Shown: positions 35,420 to 44,377, counted from the stretch's first letter. The stretch is DNA of 64,000 nucleotides from Sphaerochaeta sp. (GCA_018399495.1 JAGYOG010000007.1:27029-91028); one strand, 5' to 3'. Notes: generated from the letters alone by a model not told the origin. Program-made: numbers and translations.

Positions 35420-36298
35420 GTGAGTTATAAAACGTTGTTGATGGAGAGTGCAAAAAAAACAGGAAACGTTGCTTGTATGGGATTGGACCCAATTGTTGAA
35501 TCCCTTCCCGTATCCAGCGGAAACCCTCGTAATGACCTGAATAGTTTTTTTCAGCAGTTGTTTCGGAGAATGAGTCTTGCTGGTCTGGTGCCCTCAGCAT
35601 TCAAGCCTAATCTTGGCTACTACCAGAGTCTTGACCATCCACGTGATGAGGATTTCTCCGGGAGTTCTGCCCTTGCAGATATTTTGGATATGCTGGAGAG
35701 TTTTTTCCCAGGTATCCCTGTAATTCTGGACAGCAAGCGCGGTGATATTGCCCGTAGCAGTATGAACTACGCCAAGGAAGCCTTTGAAGTTTGGCAGACC
35801 GATGCAGTAACCGTGGCACCCTACATGGGGAGTGATTCGGTTAATCCTTTTATTCAGTTTTCAGAGAAAGGAGTATATCTACTCAACCGTACCAGCAATT
35901 CTGGTGGGAAGGATCTGCAAAATCTTTTGGTTGTGAAGGAAAGCGAAAAAGACCTTCCACTCTACCTTGAAGTGGCCCGTCAAATTGCCGCGTACAACCA
36001 GAAGTCGGGGAACGTTGGAGCAGTGGTAGGAGCTACCAACCCACAAGAGTTGGAGGATATTGCTGCTTTTTATCATGAACAGGTGGTCCCCTTGCTCATC
36101 CCTGGTGTTGGAAGCCAAGGAGGATCTGCGAAAGAAGTGATGACAATCCTGAGAAGAGCAGGGTTCCCTGTGGAGCTTGCAAGAATAAACAGTAGCAGCG
36201 CATTGACCCATCCATGGAAGAATAAAGCGGTTCCAGAGGATTGGCTTGATCTTTGTATTACCAATCTTCGTTCCCTGATCGAGGAGACTTCCCTATGA
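35420..36298 (+). CDS. pyrF: Orotidine 5'-phosphate decarboxylase (class 2)
   Basis: A 292-residue OMP decarboxylase of the long PyrF subtype, producing UMP. The catalytic segment ILDSKRGDIARSS near residues 102-114 holds the Asp-Lys-Asp array, and the second half has the phosphate-binding IPGVGSQGG motif. It starts with GTG after AAGGAG. Its TGA overlaps the pyrD ATG (ATGA). The length and the MGLDP opening fit the TIGR02127 type found in spirochaetes and actinobacteria. Confidence 0.94.
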   Translation: MSYKTLLMESAKKTGNVACMGLDPIVESLPVSSGNPRNDLNSFFQQLFRRMSLAGLVPSAFKPNLGYYQSLDHPRDEDFSGSSALADILDMLESFFPGIPVILDSKRGDIARSSMNYAKEAFEVWQTDAVTVAPYMGSDSVNPFIQFSEKGVYLLNRTSNSGGKDLQNLLVVKESEKDLPLYLEVARQIAAYNQKSGNVGAVVGATNPQELEDIAAFYHEQVVPLLIPGVGSQGGSAKEVMTILRRAGFPVELARINSSSALTHPWKNKAVPEDWLDLCITNLRSLIEETSL

Positions 36299-37641
36299 AG
36301 GATGTGATGGAACTACTAGCAAAACGACACCTTGATCCGGAGGCTCCTGTCCTCTTGGGGACGGTTAGTGGAGTTGCCTCCACGAAACCCAGGCTGATCA
36401 CCTACTTTGACAGCAAGGTAGAGGGAATCAGCATTATTACCACCAAGAGTTTTCAGGTGGAAGTCAATCCAGGAAACCGTGAGCCGGTGATTTGTGAGAC
36501 ATCAGTAGGGAATTTTGGAAACTCTGTTGGATTGCGCAATCCTGGGATGGAGCAGGGGTTGTATGAGTTGAGAAAACTCAGGAAAGAGCACTCTTTCTCC
36601 AGCTATATCAATGTATCGCTGTCTGCTAACAGCGTTGAAGATTTTATCACCTTGGTAAAAGCCTTTGATGAGGTGGCAGACATGGTGGAGTTGAACTTCT
36701 CCTGTCCTCATGCATCGGCCGGCTATGGTGCGTCAATCGGCTGCGACCAGAACATTGCCGCAGAATATGTACGGATGATCAAGGAAGCTTGCAAGGAGTG
36801 CAAAGCACCCTTGTTTGTAAAACTTACTCCAAATGTCGATGACATTGGTTTGATCGCAAAAGCTGTGGTGGATAGTGGTGCCGATGGCTTGGTTGCAATC
36901 AATACTGTTGGCCCAATTGTCCACATCGATCCTGTATCAGGGAAACCAATCCTGCAGAACAAGCTTGGGGGAAAAGGTGGAAGCAGTGGGCACCATGTCT
37001 ATGAGCGAGCACTATCAGCCATCAAGGAGATTCGAAAAGCCTGCGGTGACGCTATCCCTCTTATCGGAATGGGGGGGGTGAGCAGTGGTACAGAAGCTGC
37101 CGCCTTGATAGCCTCTGGTGCCGATGCAGTTGGGATAGGCTCAGCTCTTGGAACTGTCAACCAAAAAGTATGGCCTGAGTACCTCTCTGCCGTGAAGTGT
37201 GAGACAGAGGTGATCCTCCACGGTGATGATTCCATCGTTGAACAATCGTCTTCATACATCATCAAGAATCGACAGATGGCGTATGAGAAACATCAGGTTG
37301 TAATGAGTGAGCAATACGGTAAGGATACCCGTATTATCACACTGGATGGAGCGCTTGACTGCAAGGCAGGACAGTTTGCATTTCTCTGGATCCCTACTAT
37401 TGGGGAAAAACCGTTCTCCGTCGCACATAACGAACCATTAACGTTCATCGTCAAGAATCGAGGTCCCTTCTCAGCAGAACTTTGTGAATTGCAGGAAGGT
37501 GATGAAATTTATGTACGAGGTCTCTACGGTGCACAGCTGGACAATGAGAAGACCAAGAAAGCTCCCTGTTGGGTGGTGGTACAGGAGTGGCTGTTCTTCC
37601 CAGTTTGGCTGACCAATTGGAAGGGCAAAGAACTGAAATGA
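36295..37641 (+). CDS. pyrD: Dihydroorotate dehydrogenase, N-terminal part of a PyrD-PyrK fusion (3' frameshift)
   Basis: From the ATG overlapping the pyrF stop, residues 1 to about 310 form a complete class 1 dihydroorotate dehydrogenase: ETSVGNFGNSVGLRNPG, ELNFSCPHA with the catalytic-region cysteine, VKLTPNVDD, and the FMN-phosphate motif IGMGGVSSGTEA. Residues 340 onward (KDTRIITLDGALDCKAGQFAFLW, then KPFSVAHNEPLTFIVKNRGP) are the start of a PyrK-type FAD domain fused in frame. Near 37580 the frame changes and the last 20 or so codons are spurious; the PyrK part continues at 37569-38020. The DHOD part is intact. Confidence 0.85.
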   Translation: MKDVMELLAKRHLDPEAPVLLGTVSGVASTKPRLITYFDSKVEGISIITTKSFQVEVNPGNREPVICETSVGNFGNSVGLRNPGMEQGLYELRKLRKEHSFSSYINVSLSANSVEDFITLVKAFDEVADMVELNFSCPHASAGYGASIGCDQNIAAEYVRMIKEACKECKAPLFVKLTPNVDDIGLIAKAVVDSGADGLVAINTVGPIVHIDPVSGKPILQNKLGGKGGSSGHHVYERALSAIKEIRKACGDAIPLIGMGGVSSGTEAAALIASGADAVGIGSALGTVNQKVWPEYLSAVKCETEVILHGDDSIVEQSSSYIIKNRQMAYEKHQVVMSEQYGKDTRIITLDGALDCKAGQFAFLWIPTIGEKPFSVAHNEPLTFIVKNRGPFSAELCELQEGDEIYVRGLYGAQLDNEKTKKAPCWVVVQEWLFFPVWLTNWKGKELK

Positions 37642-38020
37642 ACATTCTTGTGGGGACCAGCGCGAGAGCGTGGAAGGAAAGCCTTGCTCGAAGAGGATCT
37701 CTCCAATACGGATCCTTCACCTGCATCGCTGATGATGGTAAACCGGGAAGGGTGTTGGACTTACTGACAGTATTCCTCTGATGAAGACCAAGCTTGTTAT
37801 CTTGTAGACCAGAGGTTTTATGGCCATCGCCTGCCGCAAATTGTTGGGTCGGGGATCAAGGAGCATAACCTGTACCTGTCAATGGAAAGACCCACGCTCT
37901 GTGGAATAGGGATGTGTGGAGAGTGTGCCTGCGGTGATCGCCTGACCTGTAGGTGGGGCACTTCATGCAGTGCATGACTATCTGGCGAAGGAGGCGCCTG
38001 AATTGATTGCCTATGATTGA
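37569..38020 (+). pseudogene. pyrK: PyrK-like NAD/[2Fe-2S] part of the fusion, several frameshifts
   Basis: Picking up the frame after the break gives GGGTGVAVLPSLADQLEGQ (nucleotide-binding) and later, in other frames, the cluster-binding segment CGIGMCGECACGDRLTC near 37900-37955 and a final DYLAKEAPELIAYD ending at TGA 38018-38020. This is the electron-transfer half of dihydroorotate dehydrogenase B. At least four single-base changes of frame are needed over about 450 bases. All four [2Fe-2S] cysteines survive, which argues for sequence error or very recent loss. Confidence 0.7.
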
Positions 38021-39056
38021 CCCTCATGCATCTCCGTGATTGGGCTCAAAAAGAGAAGGAAACCCTTTCCCATGGATTGGGTGTAGCACTCTCATGTGGA
38101 ATCGACGAGTATTTCGACATGCCGAATACCCAACCGGTCCTGACAGAACGAGAAAGTATTCTGTGCGTCTCAAGGATGCTGAGCAGTGTGGTCTAGGGAT
38201 TCACTATCACCTTCTATGCCGGGGTGACATCCTCACCCGAGCAGATTGTCAGTGGTTTCCCTTGCCCAGGAACTTTTTCCCAGGTAGTGGGCTAAGATGT
38301 TTGCCGGTCACTCGACCGGTAATATGGGCTTGTAGAGGAAAGGGAGCAATCGTTGGTGTACCTCACCTTGCGTGAGTGCGGATACGAGGCGTGGTTGCAC
38401 TGCATTGTGAAAAAGAATCCCTGTTGCATCCTGAGCTGTATGATCCTGCTGACTTTTCCACCCATAATTTTTGCCCGGCCTGTGGGAAGCTGAGGTTCAG
38501 CAAGTTCTGGATCAACTTCGTATCTCACAGGAGTGTAGGATTCAGCGGGTACACTCCACATCTGTCATCTTAGCAGTACGAAGCCTTCCATGAGATTGGG
38601 CCATTGAAAGCAAGGAAACAGGGTTTTCGTGTCAGTTGTGCGGTCACGCTCATCATGCCCTTCTCTCCAGTGATGATGCCAAAGACCGTTCGTTGTATGC
38701 AAAGATGAACCCTCCACTTCGCAGTGAAACTGAACGCAGTGTGCTTTTGCTGCACTATTGAGGGAAGGATAGACTGGATAGAGAGGATCATGCACCGCAT
38801 ACGCTTCAGGATAAGGAAGCAGGGGCAAGTGGGATTCCTGGTTTCAGTGGAATCTTGCTCTTTGGTCAAGAGATTGCTCGAGCAAGGAGCAACCGAGCCC
38901 TTGTTGGAGCAATTGTTGGGCAGACGGGTACAAGAGGTGTTTCACCTCCCTGCTCGGGATGTCTTTATTCCAGCATATGACGCTCTGGAATCGTTCTCAC
39001 TCAAGAGTGCAGGCGAGTATCCATGGGACAGTTACCGCAACTTGCGATTGCGTTAG
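38013..39056 (+). pseudogene. pyrC: Dihydroorotase, many frameshifts
   Basis: Stitching frames gives a full-length dihydroorotase: MIDPH(VH)LRDW at the start with the metal-binding HxH (two bases seem missing near 38027), FDMPNTQPVL, a KMFAGHSTGNMGL segment with the metal-bridging lysine, EGVVALHCEKE, RVHICHLSS, ESDHAPHT with the catalytic Asp, and a C-terminus VFHLPARDVFIPAYDALESF. At least eight indels are needed in about 1 kb. It would convert carbamoyl-aspartate to dihydroorotate and completes the pathway from pyrBI to pyrF. The start overlaps the end of the PyrK part. Confidence 0.75.
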
Positions 39057-39076
39057 GAGAAGCCCTCCTGTATACT
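39048..39076 (+). promoter_or_regulatory. Promoter for the membrane protein at 39097
   Basis: TTGCGT (39048-39053), 17-base spacer, TATACT (39071-39076). The -35 overlaps the end of pyrC. A GGGAGG ribosome site (39087-39092) and the TTG start (39097) follow. Confidence 0.5.
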
Positions 39077-39096
39077 AGTGCAACCGGGAGGGAACC

Positions 39097-40584
39097 TTGA
39101 TCGATTTACGGAGACATTCAAGTAGACATTTGGAAACGAAGCTCATCTTACCGATCCCAGAGACGCGGAAGTATGAGCGGGAAATTCACTACTATCTGTT
39201 TTCTCCTCCCCAGCTGTATGTGAATCGCTCTACTTACAATGAAGAACGTATACTCCACAAATTCCAGAGTCACGGTAGGTACTCCTCTCCTGAAATCACC
39301 TTGGAGGAATTGCTTGATGATGAGAACTCACTCAGTCCACTTTCCATCCTCAAGCAGTACACCCAGGAGCTCCTGATTGATCTGAATGCAGTACCGGAGA
39401 GGAAAGTAATTCATGAATTGCAGACTGTGGTAAACTCAGTCCGCCATGAGACAAAGGCATGTCTGAAGGATTGCAAAGACATGGTCAAACTTGGAATGCA
39501 TAGTGATCTGAATGCAACCTTGACCAGCTGGTATAACAATGCTTCTACACTTCTGAATGTTCTTAGAGGTATGATTTCGGCAATTCAGGAAAAAGTGGCC
39601 ACTGATAGTCGTTTGTTGCTCGCTTATCTCTGGACTGATGAAACGGCGAGCCTTATTTGCGAGAAGCATACTATTGATCTCTATATGGCTTCTACCACGA
39701 TTCAGAATGAGGAACATAAACAGATACTTGGTATGATGTTGCAGTTTTCCCGTGATGAGATGGAGTATCGCAGAAAAATGGAGTATCCAAGCGGAAGCAC
39801 TAATGCAGAGACAGTACAGTATAGGAAAGCAGTATTGAAGAAGTGGACCCAGTCCAATCTCTACCTCGTTCCTGATATATCCAGGTGGCCCAAGCGGGTT
39901 TCTGAGATACTTGCAGGAATTGCCGCCGGTGTTGCGATGGCCTTTGCAACCCTGACAACCATATTTGCAGAAGAAACGTTTATCAGAAACTCCTTCCAAT
40001 GGGCCCTGATCGTCATCATTGCTTACGTATTCAAGGATCGAATCAAGGAGTGGCTCAGGCTCTTCTTCAATGCAGTCCTGCCCAAGATGATGGCCGATGA
40101 GATTTCCTCTTTCCTTTCTCCAAAAACAAACAAGAAGATTTGTTCAAGCAGGATTAGGCTCAAGTTCACCAATCCGGATGAGATTCCCGCTCCTGTCAAA
40201 GAGATTCGTAGGGATAAGAATAATCCTTTTAGGGATATGCTTCCAAAAGAGGATATTATCCATTATGTGCGTGATTTAACCATGCATCCCCTTTCCAAAC
40301 AGGGGATGGCCCGTGACCGGTTTCCCAGGGAAAACCACTTTACCTTGGTTACTAGGATACGGCTCGATGATTTCCTAAAAGAGATGGATGATCCCAATGA
40401 TGTGGTGTTCAGGATGGACCCTGATGCAGATGAGCTGGACCAGCTCAACAGTGAACGCGTCTACCATCTGCATCTGGTCATACGAGAATATTCAAAAAAA
40501 GAGGATTTGGAACTTTATAGTCACTACACGGTGGTACTGAACAAGAGCGGGATTGTCCGCCTTGAACAGATGCCGCTCTCCTAA
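39097..40584 (+). CDS. Membrane protein of unknown function
   Basis: A 495-residue protein of no family I recognise. It starts with TTG after GGGAGG. Residues 1 to about 265 are soluble and helical with many charged residues; two hydrophobic segments follow near 268-291 (ILAGIAAGVAMAFATLTTIFA) and 301-316 (FQWALIVIIAYVFKD); the C-terminal 170 residues are soluble again and beta-rich (HFTLVTRIRLDDFL, VYHLHLVIREY, YSHYTVVLNKSG). Both large domains would lie on the same side of the membrane. No catalytic motif is obvious. It converges with the HD hydrolase gene with a 4-base overlap. Confidence 0.6.
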   Translation: MIDLRRHSSRHLETKLILPIPETRKYEREIHYYLFSPPQLYVNRSTYNEERILHKFQSHGRYSSPEITLEELLDDENSLSPLSILKQYTQELLIDLNAVPERKVIHELQTVVNSVRHETKACLKDCKDMVKLGMHSDLNATLTSWYNNASTLLNVLRGMISAIQEKVATDSRLLLAYLWTDETASLICEKHTIDLYMASTTIQNEEHKQILGMMLQFSRDEMEYRRKMEYPSGSTNAETVQYRKAVLKKWTQSNLYLVPDISRWPKRVSEILAGIAAGVAMAFATLTTIFAEETFIRNSFQWALIVIIAYVFKDRIKEWLRLFFNAVLPKMMADEISSFLSPKTNKKICSSRIRLKFTNPDEIPAPVKEIRRDKNNPFRDMLPKEDIIHYVRDLTMHPLSKQGMARDRFPRENHFTLVTRIRLDDFLKEMDDPNDVVFRMDPDADELDQLNSERVYHLHLVIREYSKKEDLELYSHYTVVLNKSGIVRLEQMPLS

Positions 40585-41132
40585 AGTCCGATCTTGCTGG
40601 AGGCATTAGCCATTGCTTCTATGGTGAGCGAGATGATGTGATTCATTTCCAGACCGAGCTTTTCTGCGCCTTGGCTGATGATGTCACGGTTCACCCCTGC
40701 TGCAAATGCCTTGCTGGACCATTTCTTCTTCACTGACTTAACACTCATTCCTTCCATCTTCAGCGGGCGCATCAGTGCAGTTGCATATACAAGACCGGTC
40801 AACTCATCAATGGTGTAGAGGACTTTCTCCATGAAATGTTCCGGTTCAATTGTGCTGCAGATACCCCACCCATGGCTGCAGACAGCCCTGATGAACGCAT
40901 CGTCAACGTCAATTTCCTGTAACAATTCAGGGGCTTTCTGGCAGTGCTCCTCAGGGAACATTCCATAGTCTATATCGTGGAGAAGTCCTACCAGGGACCA
41001 GTACTCCTCATCATGACCATACTCCTTTGCGAATCGGCGCATGGTCTCCTCAACCGAATAAGCATGGTAGATCAATGCTTCGTTAGGGTTATATTTTCTG
41101 AGCAATGCGTCAGCTTTTTCACGTGTAACCAT
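40581..41132 (-). CDS. HD-domain phosphohydrolase
   Basis: A 183-residue HD hydrolase. The metal-binding HD pair is in LVGLLHDIDYGMF, and a downstream AVCSHGWG histidine plus the YTIDELTGLVYATAL segment with a conserved Asp complete the usual H-HD-D set. The ATG at 41132 follows a perfect GGAGG; the frame remains open to 41363, but that stretch is the corA leader region on the other strand. Proteins of this small type (HDIG/HDIG-like) are often nucleotide hydrolases; the substrate is unknown. Confidence 0.8.
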   Translation of the reverse strand: MVTREKADALLRKYNPNEALIYHAYSVEETMRRFAKEYGHDEEYWSLVGLLHDIDYGMFPEEHCQKAPELLQEIDVDDAFIRAVCSHGWGICSTIEPEHFMEKVLYTIDELTGLVYATALMRPLKMEGMSVKSVKKKWSSKAFAAGVNRDIISQGAEKLGLEMNHIISLTIEAMANASSKIGL

Positions 41133-41274
41133 GTTTTTCCTCCTTGTAGCGAGTATAGAATGTTTATACTGTTTAGAAAAGAGAGAAAAAATACAGGCAA
41201 CCCCTTTATTCTGCGTAAGTGATTGTGATAGTATTCCTTTGGTGCTTGCCAGACTGGTAGGCCATCTTGTTATG

Positions 41275-41352
41275 AGGAGGAACCCATGTCTACAGTAGAC
41301 GACGGTGGCAGTATAAACCCCCTGCCTAGAAACACCCGAACGGCGTCCTCCT
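41275..41352 (+). promoter_or_regulatory. Structured upstream leader of corA (masks leader-ORF ribosome site)
   Basis: AGGAGGA (41275-41281), the ribosome site of the leader ORF, can pair with TCCTCCT (41346-41352). Inside this long-range stem lie GTCTAC/GTAGAC (41288-41300) and GGCAG/CTGCC (41307-41326). It does not fit the M-box consensus as I know it. Confidence 0.45.
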
Positions 41353-41366
41353 ACCCCCAACACTAG
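41286..41366 (+). CDS. Putative corA leader peptide (26 aa)
   Basis: A short ORF with an ideal GAGGAGG ribosome site 5 bases before its ATG, ending in TAG 63 bases before the corA ATG. The peptide contains an NPLPR stretch and several Ser/Thr. Translating it would open the AGGAGGA/TCCTCCT stem and could influence the hairpin over the corA start. Mg2+ transporter genes in enterobacteria (mgtA, corA) also carry leader ORFs; similarity here is in layout only. Confidence 0.45.
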   Translation: MSTVDDGGSINPLPRNTRTASSYPQH

Positions 41367-41377
41367 AATCTACCATA

Positions 41378-41431
41378 ATTCTTCCTACATGAGGCTGGGC
41401 ATGGATGCCAACACAGCCATGGAGGAAGAAT
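41378..41431 (+). promoter_or_regulatory. Hairpin sequestering the corA ribosome site and start codon
   Basis: ATTCTTCCT (41378-41386) pairs with AGGAAGAAT (41423-41431), which contains part of the corA Shine-Dalgarno and the first two bases of its ATG. The stem continues with CAT/ATG (41388-41390 with 41419-41421), GGCTG/CAGCC (41393-41397 with 41414-41418) and GGCAT/ATGCC (41398-41402 with 41405-41409). Such a long stem over a start site is strong evidence for translational control. Confidence 0.65.
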
Positions 41432-42455
41432 GATTACTATCAGAAAAAATCTTATGAGTCAGATTCCCGGAGAATCTATCCAAGAGGCTCCTTACACTTG
41501 GGTTGATGCAAGGGATATCAACAGAGATGATATCACCCAGCTCGAAGAAAAGTATTCCATTTCCAGTGAATTGCTCGCAGATATCATGGACCAGGACGAA
41601 CAGGCCCGCATCGAACGTGAAGACGATTATATCGCGTTGATCATGCGTCTGCCCGCCCTGGCCGATGATTGCAAGGGAATTAACCAGTATGCAGTACCGC
41701 TTGGTATCGTACTGGTCCGTGATACTGTCATCACCATCTGCCAGAGTGATAGTATCGTACTTGAGGATTTCGCCAAGAACAGGTATCGACAATACCCGGT
41801 ACAGACCGCAGAAGGGTTTGTCATCAGCATTCTCGGCCGTGCTGTAATGGTGTACATCCGTCTCCTCAAATACATCAACCGCCAGAAGTCCCAGGTTGAG
41901 GAACAGTTGCATAAGAGCATCATGAACTATGAACTGATCCAGCTGTTGCAAATCCAGAAATCCTTGGTATATTTCTCTACCAGTCTGACTACCAATGAGG
42001 CATTGATGGAGCGACTACAACGTACCCCTTATTTTCGCATGGAGAGCGAGGAAGAGCGAGATTTTCTCGAGGACATCATTACCGATAACAAGCAGGCCAT
42101 TGAAATGGCAAACATCTACTCTTCAATCTTGACTGGAACGATGGATGCATTTGCTTCAGTTATTAGCAACAATATGAATGTTATCATGAAACGATTGACC
42201 ATCATTTCGATCAGTTTGATGATTCCAACGTTCGTCACAGGTTTTTACGGAATGAATATTGCCTTGCCCTACATGCACAGTCCTTTTGCCTGGATCGGTA
42301 TCCTGGCATTCTGTGGCACCAGTGCCTTGATTGGTGGTTGGGCACTTTCTGACCGGAGAAACGCGCGATTGGTTCAACGTTCAGTACAAGGGTCCCGTCA
42401 AGCAGAGAGAGAGAATCGTAAGAAAAAACGGAAAAAACGTGGTCTACCTGATTAA
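41430..42455 (+). CDS. corA: CorA-family Mg2+/divalent cation channel
   Basis: A 341-residue CorA-like protein. The long cytoplasmic N-terminal domain (about 1-260) with a coiled stalk helix leads to two C-terminal membrane segments; the first ends in the hallmark YGMN near residues 273-276, and the loop before the second is NIALPYMHSPFAW. The tail is strongly basic (KKKRKKR). It forms a pentameric cation channel in the inner membrane, normally for Mg2+. The ATG has GGAGG 4 bases upstream, buried in a long hairpin, with a leader ORF further upstream. Confidence 0.92.
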   Translation: MITIRKNLMSQIPGESIQEAPYTWVDARDINRDDITQLEEKYSISSELLADIMDQDEQARIEREDDYIALIMRLPALADDCKGINQYAVPLGIVLVRDTVITICQSDSIVLEDFAKNRYRQYPVQTAEGFVISILGRAVMVYIRLLKYINRQKSQVEEQLHKSIMNYELIQLLQIQKSLVYFSTSLTTNEALMERLQRTPYFRMESEEERDFLEDIITDNKQAIEMANIYSSILTGTMDAFASVISNNMNVIMKRLTIISISLMIPTFVTGFYGMNIALPYMHSPFAWIGILAFCGTSALIGGWALSDRRNARLVQRSVQGSRQAERENRKKKRKKRGLPD

Positions 42456-42509
42456 ATCACAACCACTTGTAATGGTATTATCTGCTCCGTTTTAGGGAGT
42501 ACATCACAG

Positions 42510-43148
42510 ATGGACAGCATTGAGGAACTCATAATTGCGTTCGAAGGAATGTACGCAGGCCAGAATATGGCAAACTTGGTTGACTTGTACTTGACCATTG
42601 AAAATCAGACGAATGGATTTTGTTCAACTTACAGTATAGCCTGCGGAAGTGGGTGCGGTACGTGTTGTGAGTATTTCATGCCGGATATAACTACAAGTGA
42701 AGCTCGTTTGGTAGCTGCATATCTTCTATTCATCAAAAAAGATGTATCTCTTATCGAGGCTGTGAACAACGCAAAGGATAATACGAGTGGACCTTGTCCT
42801 CTCTATTCCTATGACTCACCGTATCATTGCACAGTCTATCAAGCCCGGCCACTTATTTGTCGGTTGTTTGGAGCTTGTGCCAACCAAGGAAAAGATGGAA
42901 GAGCTGTCTTCAGACGTTGTAAATACAATGTGGAGCAAACCATGCCTTCATCCTTAATCTTGGATGAGGATGTTCCTGTGATGCAGGACTATAGTTATGC
43001 ACTTCGTTCGCTTGATGATGGCAACGGCAAGGTGGGGTATCTTAGTGAGATGGTCTCTATCTTGGTTGAGCAGCTGCGATTTCTCTCAAGCATGCTCAGT
43101 CTGGATGATACCAATCCGGACGATACCCCAACCCCCCTTGCAAGTTAG
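42510..43148 (+). CDS. YkgJ-type cysteine-cluster protein
   Basis: A 212-residue protein with the zinc- or iron-chelating cysteine cluster of the YkgJ/UPF0153 family: CGSGCGTCCEYF near residues 45-56, CPLYSYDSPYHCTVYQARPLICRLFG in the middle (split here across residues 95-122), and two further cysteines. The function of the family is unknown; a link to metal handling or protein modification has been proposed. A GGGAG lies 14 bases before the ATG, which is far for a ribosome site. The stop overlaps the convergent rlmI stop by four bases. Confidence 0.8.
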   Translation: MDSIEELIIAFEGMYAGQNMANLVDLYLTIENQTNGFCSTYSIACGSGCGTCCEYFMPDITTSEARLVAAYLLFIKKDVSLIEAVNNAKDNTSGPCPLYSYDSPYHCTVYQARPLICRLFGACANQGKDGRAVFRRCKYNVEQTMPSSLILDEDVPVMQDYSYALRSLDDGNGKVGYLSEMVSILVEQLRFLSSMLSLDDTNPDDTPTPLAS

Positions 43149-44371
43149 CGGATAACTCTCAACAGATACCCGTTGAGGTATTCAGATTCTGGAAACGAAA
43201 TCCTGATCGGGTGGTCATGACCTTGGCCGAGTTTCTGAAGGATCTGGATCTCAACCATTGCATCCTTTGCACTCCATGCAAGAATCATGCGCAATTGTTC
43301 CGCGCTGATGGCTGAGCTACAGGAGAAGGTTGCGATGATACCACCATCCTTGATTTTCTGCATTGCAAGACGATTCAGGTCCTTGTAAGCTTTCTGTGCT
43401 CCTTCTGCCTGTGCCTTGGTCTGGGCAAGTTTCGGAGGATCAAGAATCATGAGATCATAGTGGTCCTTTTCAATATGCCGCATCTGCTCAAAGATATCAC
43501 ACGTGGTGATTTCCACTTTCTCACGGCTTCCTTCAGGAATGGTCTTGAGGTCTTGATTGATATGAATATGGACCAATGCCTGTCTTAAAGCTGGTTCACT
43601 GGAATCCAAGAGATCGACATGCTTTGCCCCGGCCCTCAGTGCATGCAGGGTGAAAGCTCCAGTGTAGGAACATCCATCGAGTACCACAGCATCCTTTGCA
43701 TAGGGCTCAATAATCCGTCTATTCTCTCGTTGGTCACAATAGAAACCGCTTTTCTGTCCTTTTCCTGGAGCAACTTCATAGTAGAGATTGTCTTCACGGA
43801 AACGGACTGGATCCAGCTTCTTGGAAGGGGTGAAATACTGACCATCCTGGTAGTAGAGTAGGGTCTCCTTGAGCTGTTCTGCAGCAGCAAAAGCACTGTC
43901 TGTATTCAGAATGATCAAGGTAGGTTTGAGCAGTGATTCCAAGGTCTCTACGATGAGATCCTGGAAGTGGTGAGCAACACGACTGCTGATGATGATTCTC
44001 AGCATGGTTCCGTATACATCAACTACCAAGCCGGGAAGATAGTCCGCCTCTGAAAAGATAATGCGGAAAGTAGTGGTTGCCCCTGCCTTGTCCTCAAAGA
44101 ACATTTTTCTGCGTAGAACACTCTTTGCGATGGTTTGTTTCCACCAACGCTCATCTATAGTCTGGTTCTCGTTCCAAGAGAGAAGACGTAGGGGAATATG
44201 ACTTTCTTTGTCATACCATCCCCATGCAATGAATTGTCCTTCATCTGTTTCTGCTCTGGAGACTCCTGTTTCAAGGAGAGAGATGTCATTTGCGATAGCG
44301 CCGCTGAATACCCATGGATGGTGACGTAGGAGTTGTTTTTCCTTGCCACCTTTAATTGTAATGGTTTGCAT
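43145..44371 (-). CDS. rlmI: Class I SAM-dependent rRNA methyltransferase (RlmI family)
   Basis: 408 residues from the ATG at 44371. An N-terminal PUA domain (LLRHHPWVFSGAI) is followed by the EEHAD-type linker and a Rossmann methyltransferase: VLDGCSYTGAFTLHAL (SAM motif I), DLMILDPPKLAQ (motif IV) and ATFSCSSAIS with the catalytic cysteine region. RlmI methylates a cytosine in 23S rRNA; the exact target here is inferred. The frame is open to 44602 but overlaps the divergent HAD gene. The TTGACA-N17-TATTGT promoter ends only 6 bases before the ATG, so the message is probably leaderless. Confidence 0.88.
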   Translation of the reverse strand: MQTITIKGGKEKQLLRHHPWVFSGAIANDISLLETGVSRAETDEGQFIAWGWYDKESHIPLRLLSWNENQTIDERWWKQTIAKSVLRRKMFFEDKAGATTTFRIIFSEADYLPGLVVDVYGTMLRIIISSRVAHHFQDLIVETLESLLKPTLIILNTDSAFAAAEQLKETLLYYQDGQYFTPSKKLDPVRFREDNLYYEVAPGKGQKSGFYCDQRENRRIIEPYAKDAVVLDGCSYTGAFTLHALRAGAKHVDLLDSSEPALRQALVHIHINQDLKTIPEGSREKVEITTCDIFEQMRHIEKDHYDLMILDPPKLAQTKAQAEGAQKAYKDLNRLAMQKIKDGGIIATFSCSSAISAEQLRMILAWSAKDAMVEIQILQKLGQGHDHPIRISFPESEYLNGYLLRVIR

Positions 44372-44377
44372 GGGTAC

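Noticed and set aside
41275..41432. M-box (Mg2+) riboswitch upstream of corA
   Set aside because: The conserved M-box blocks as I know them are absent and the region is shorter; reported as an unclassified structured leader instead.
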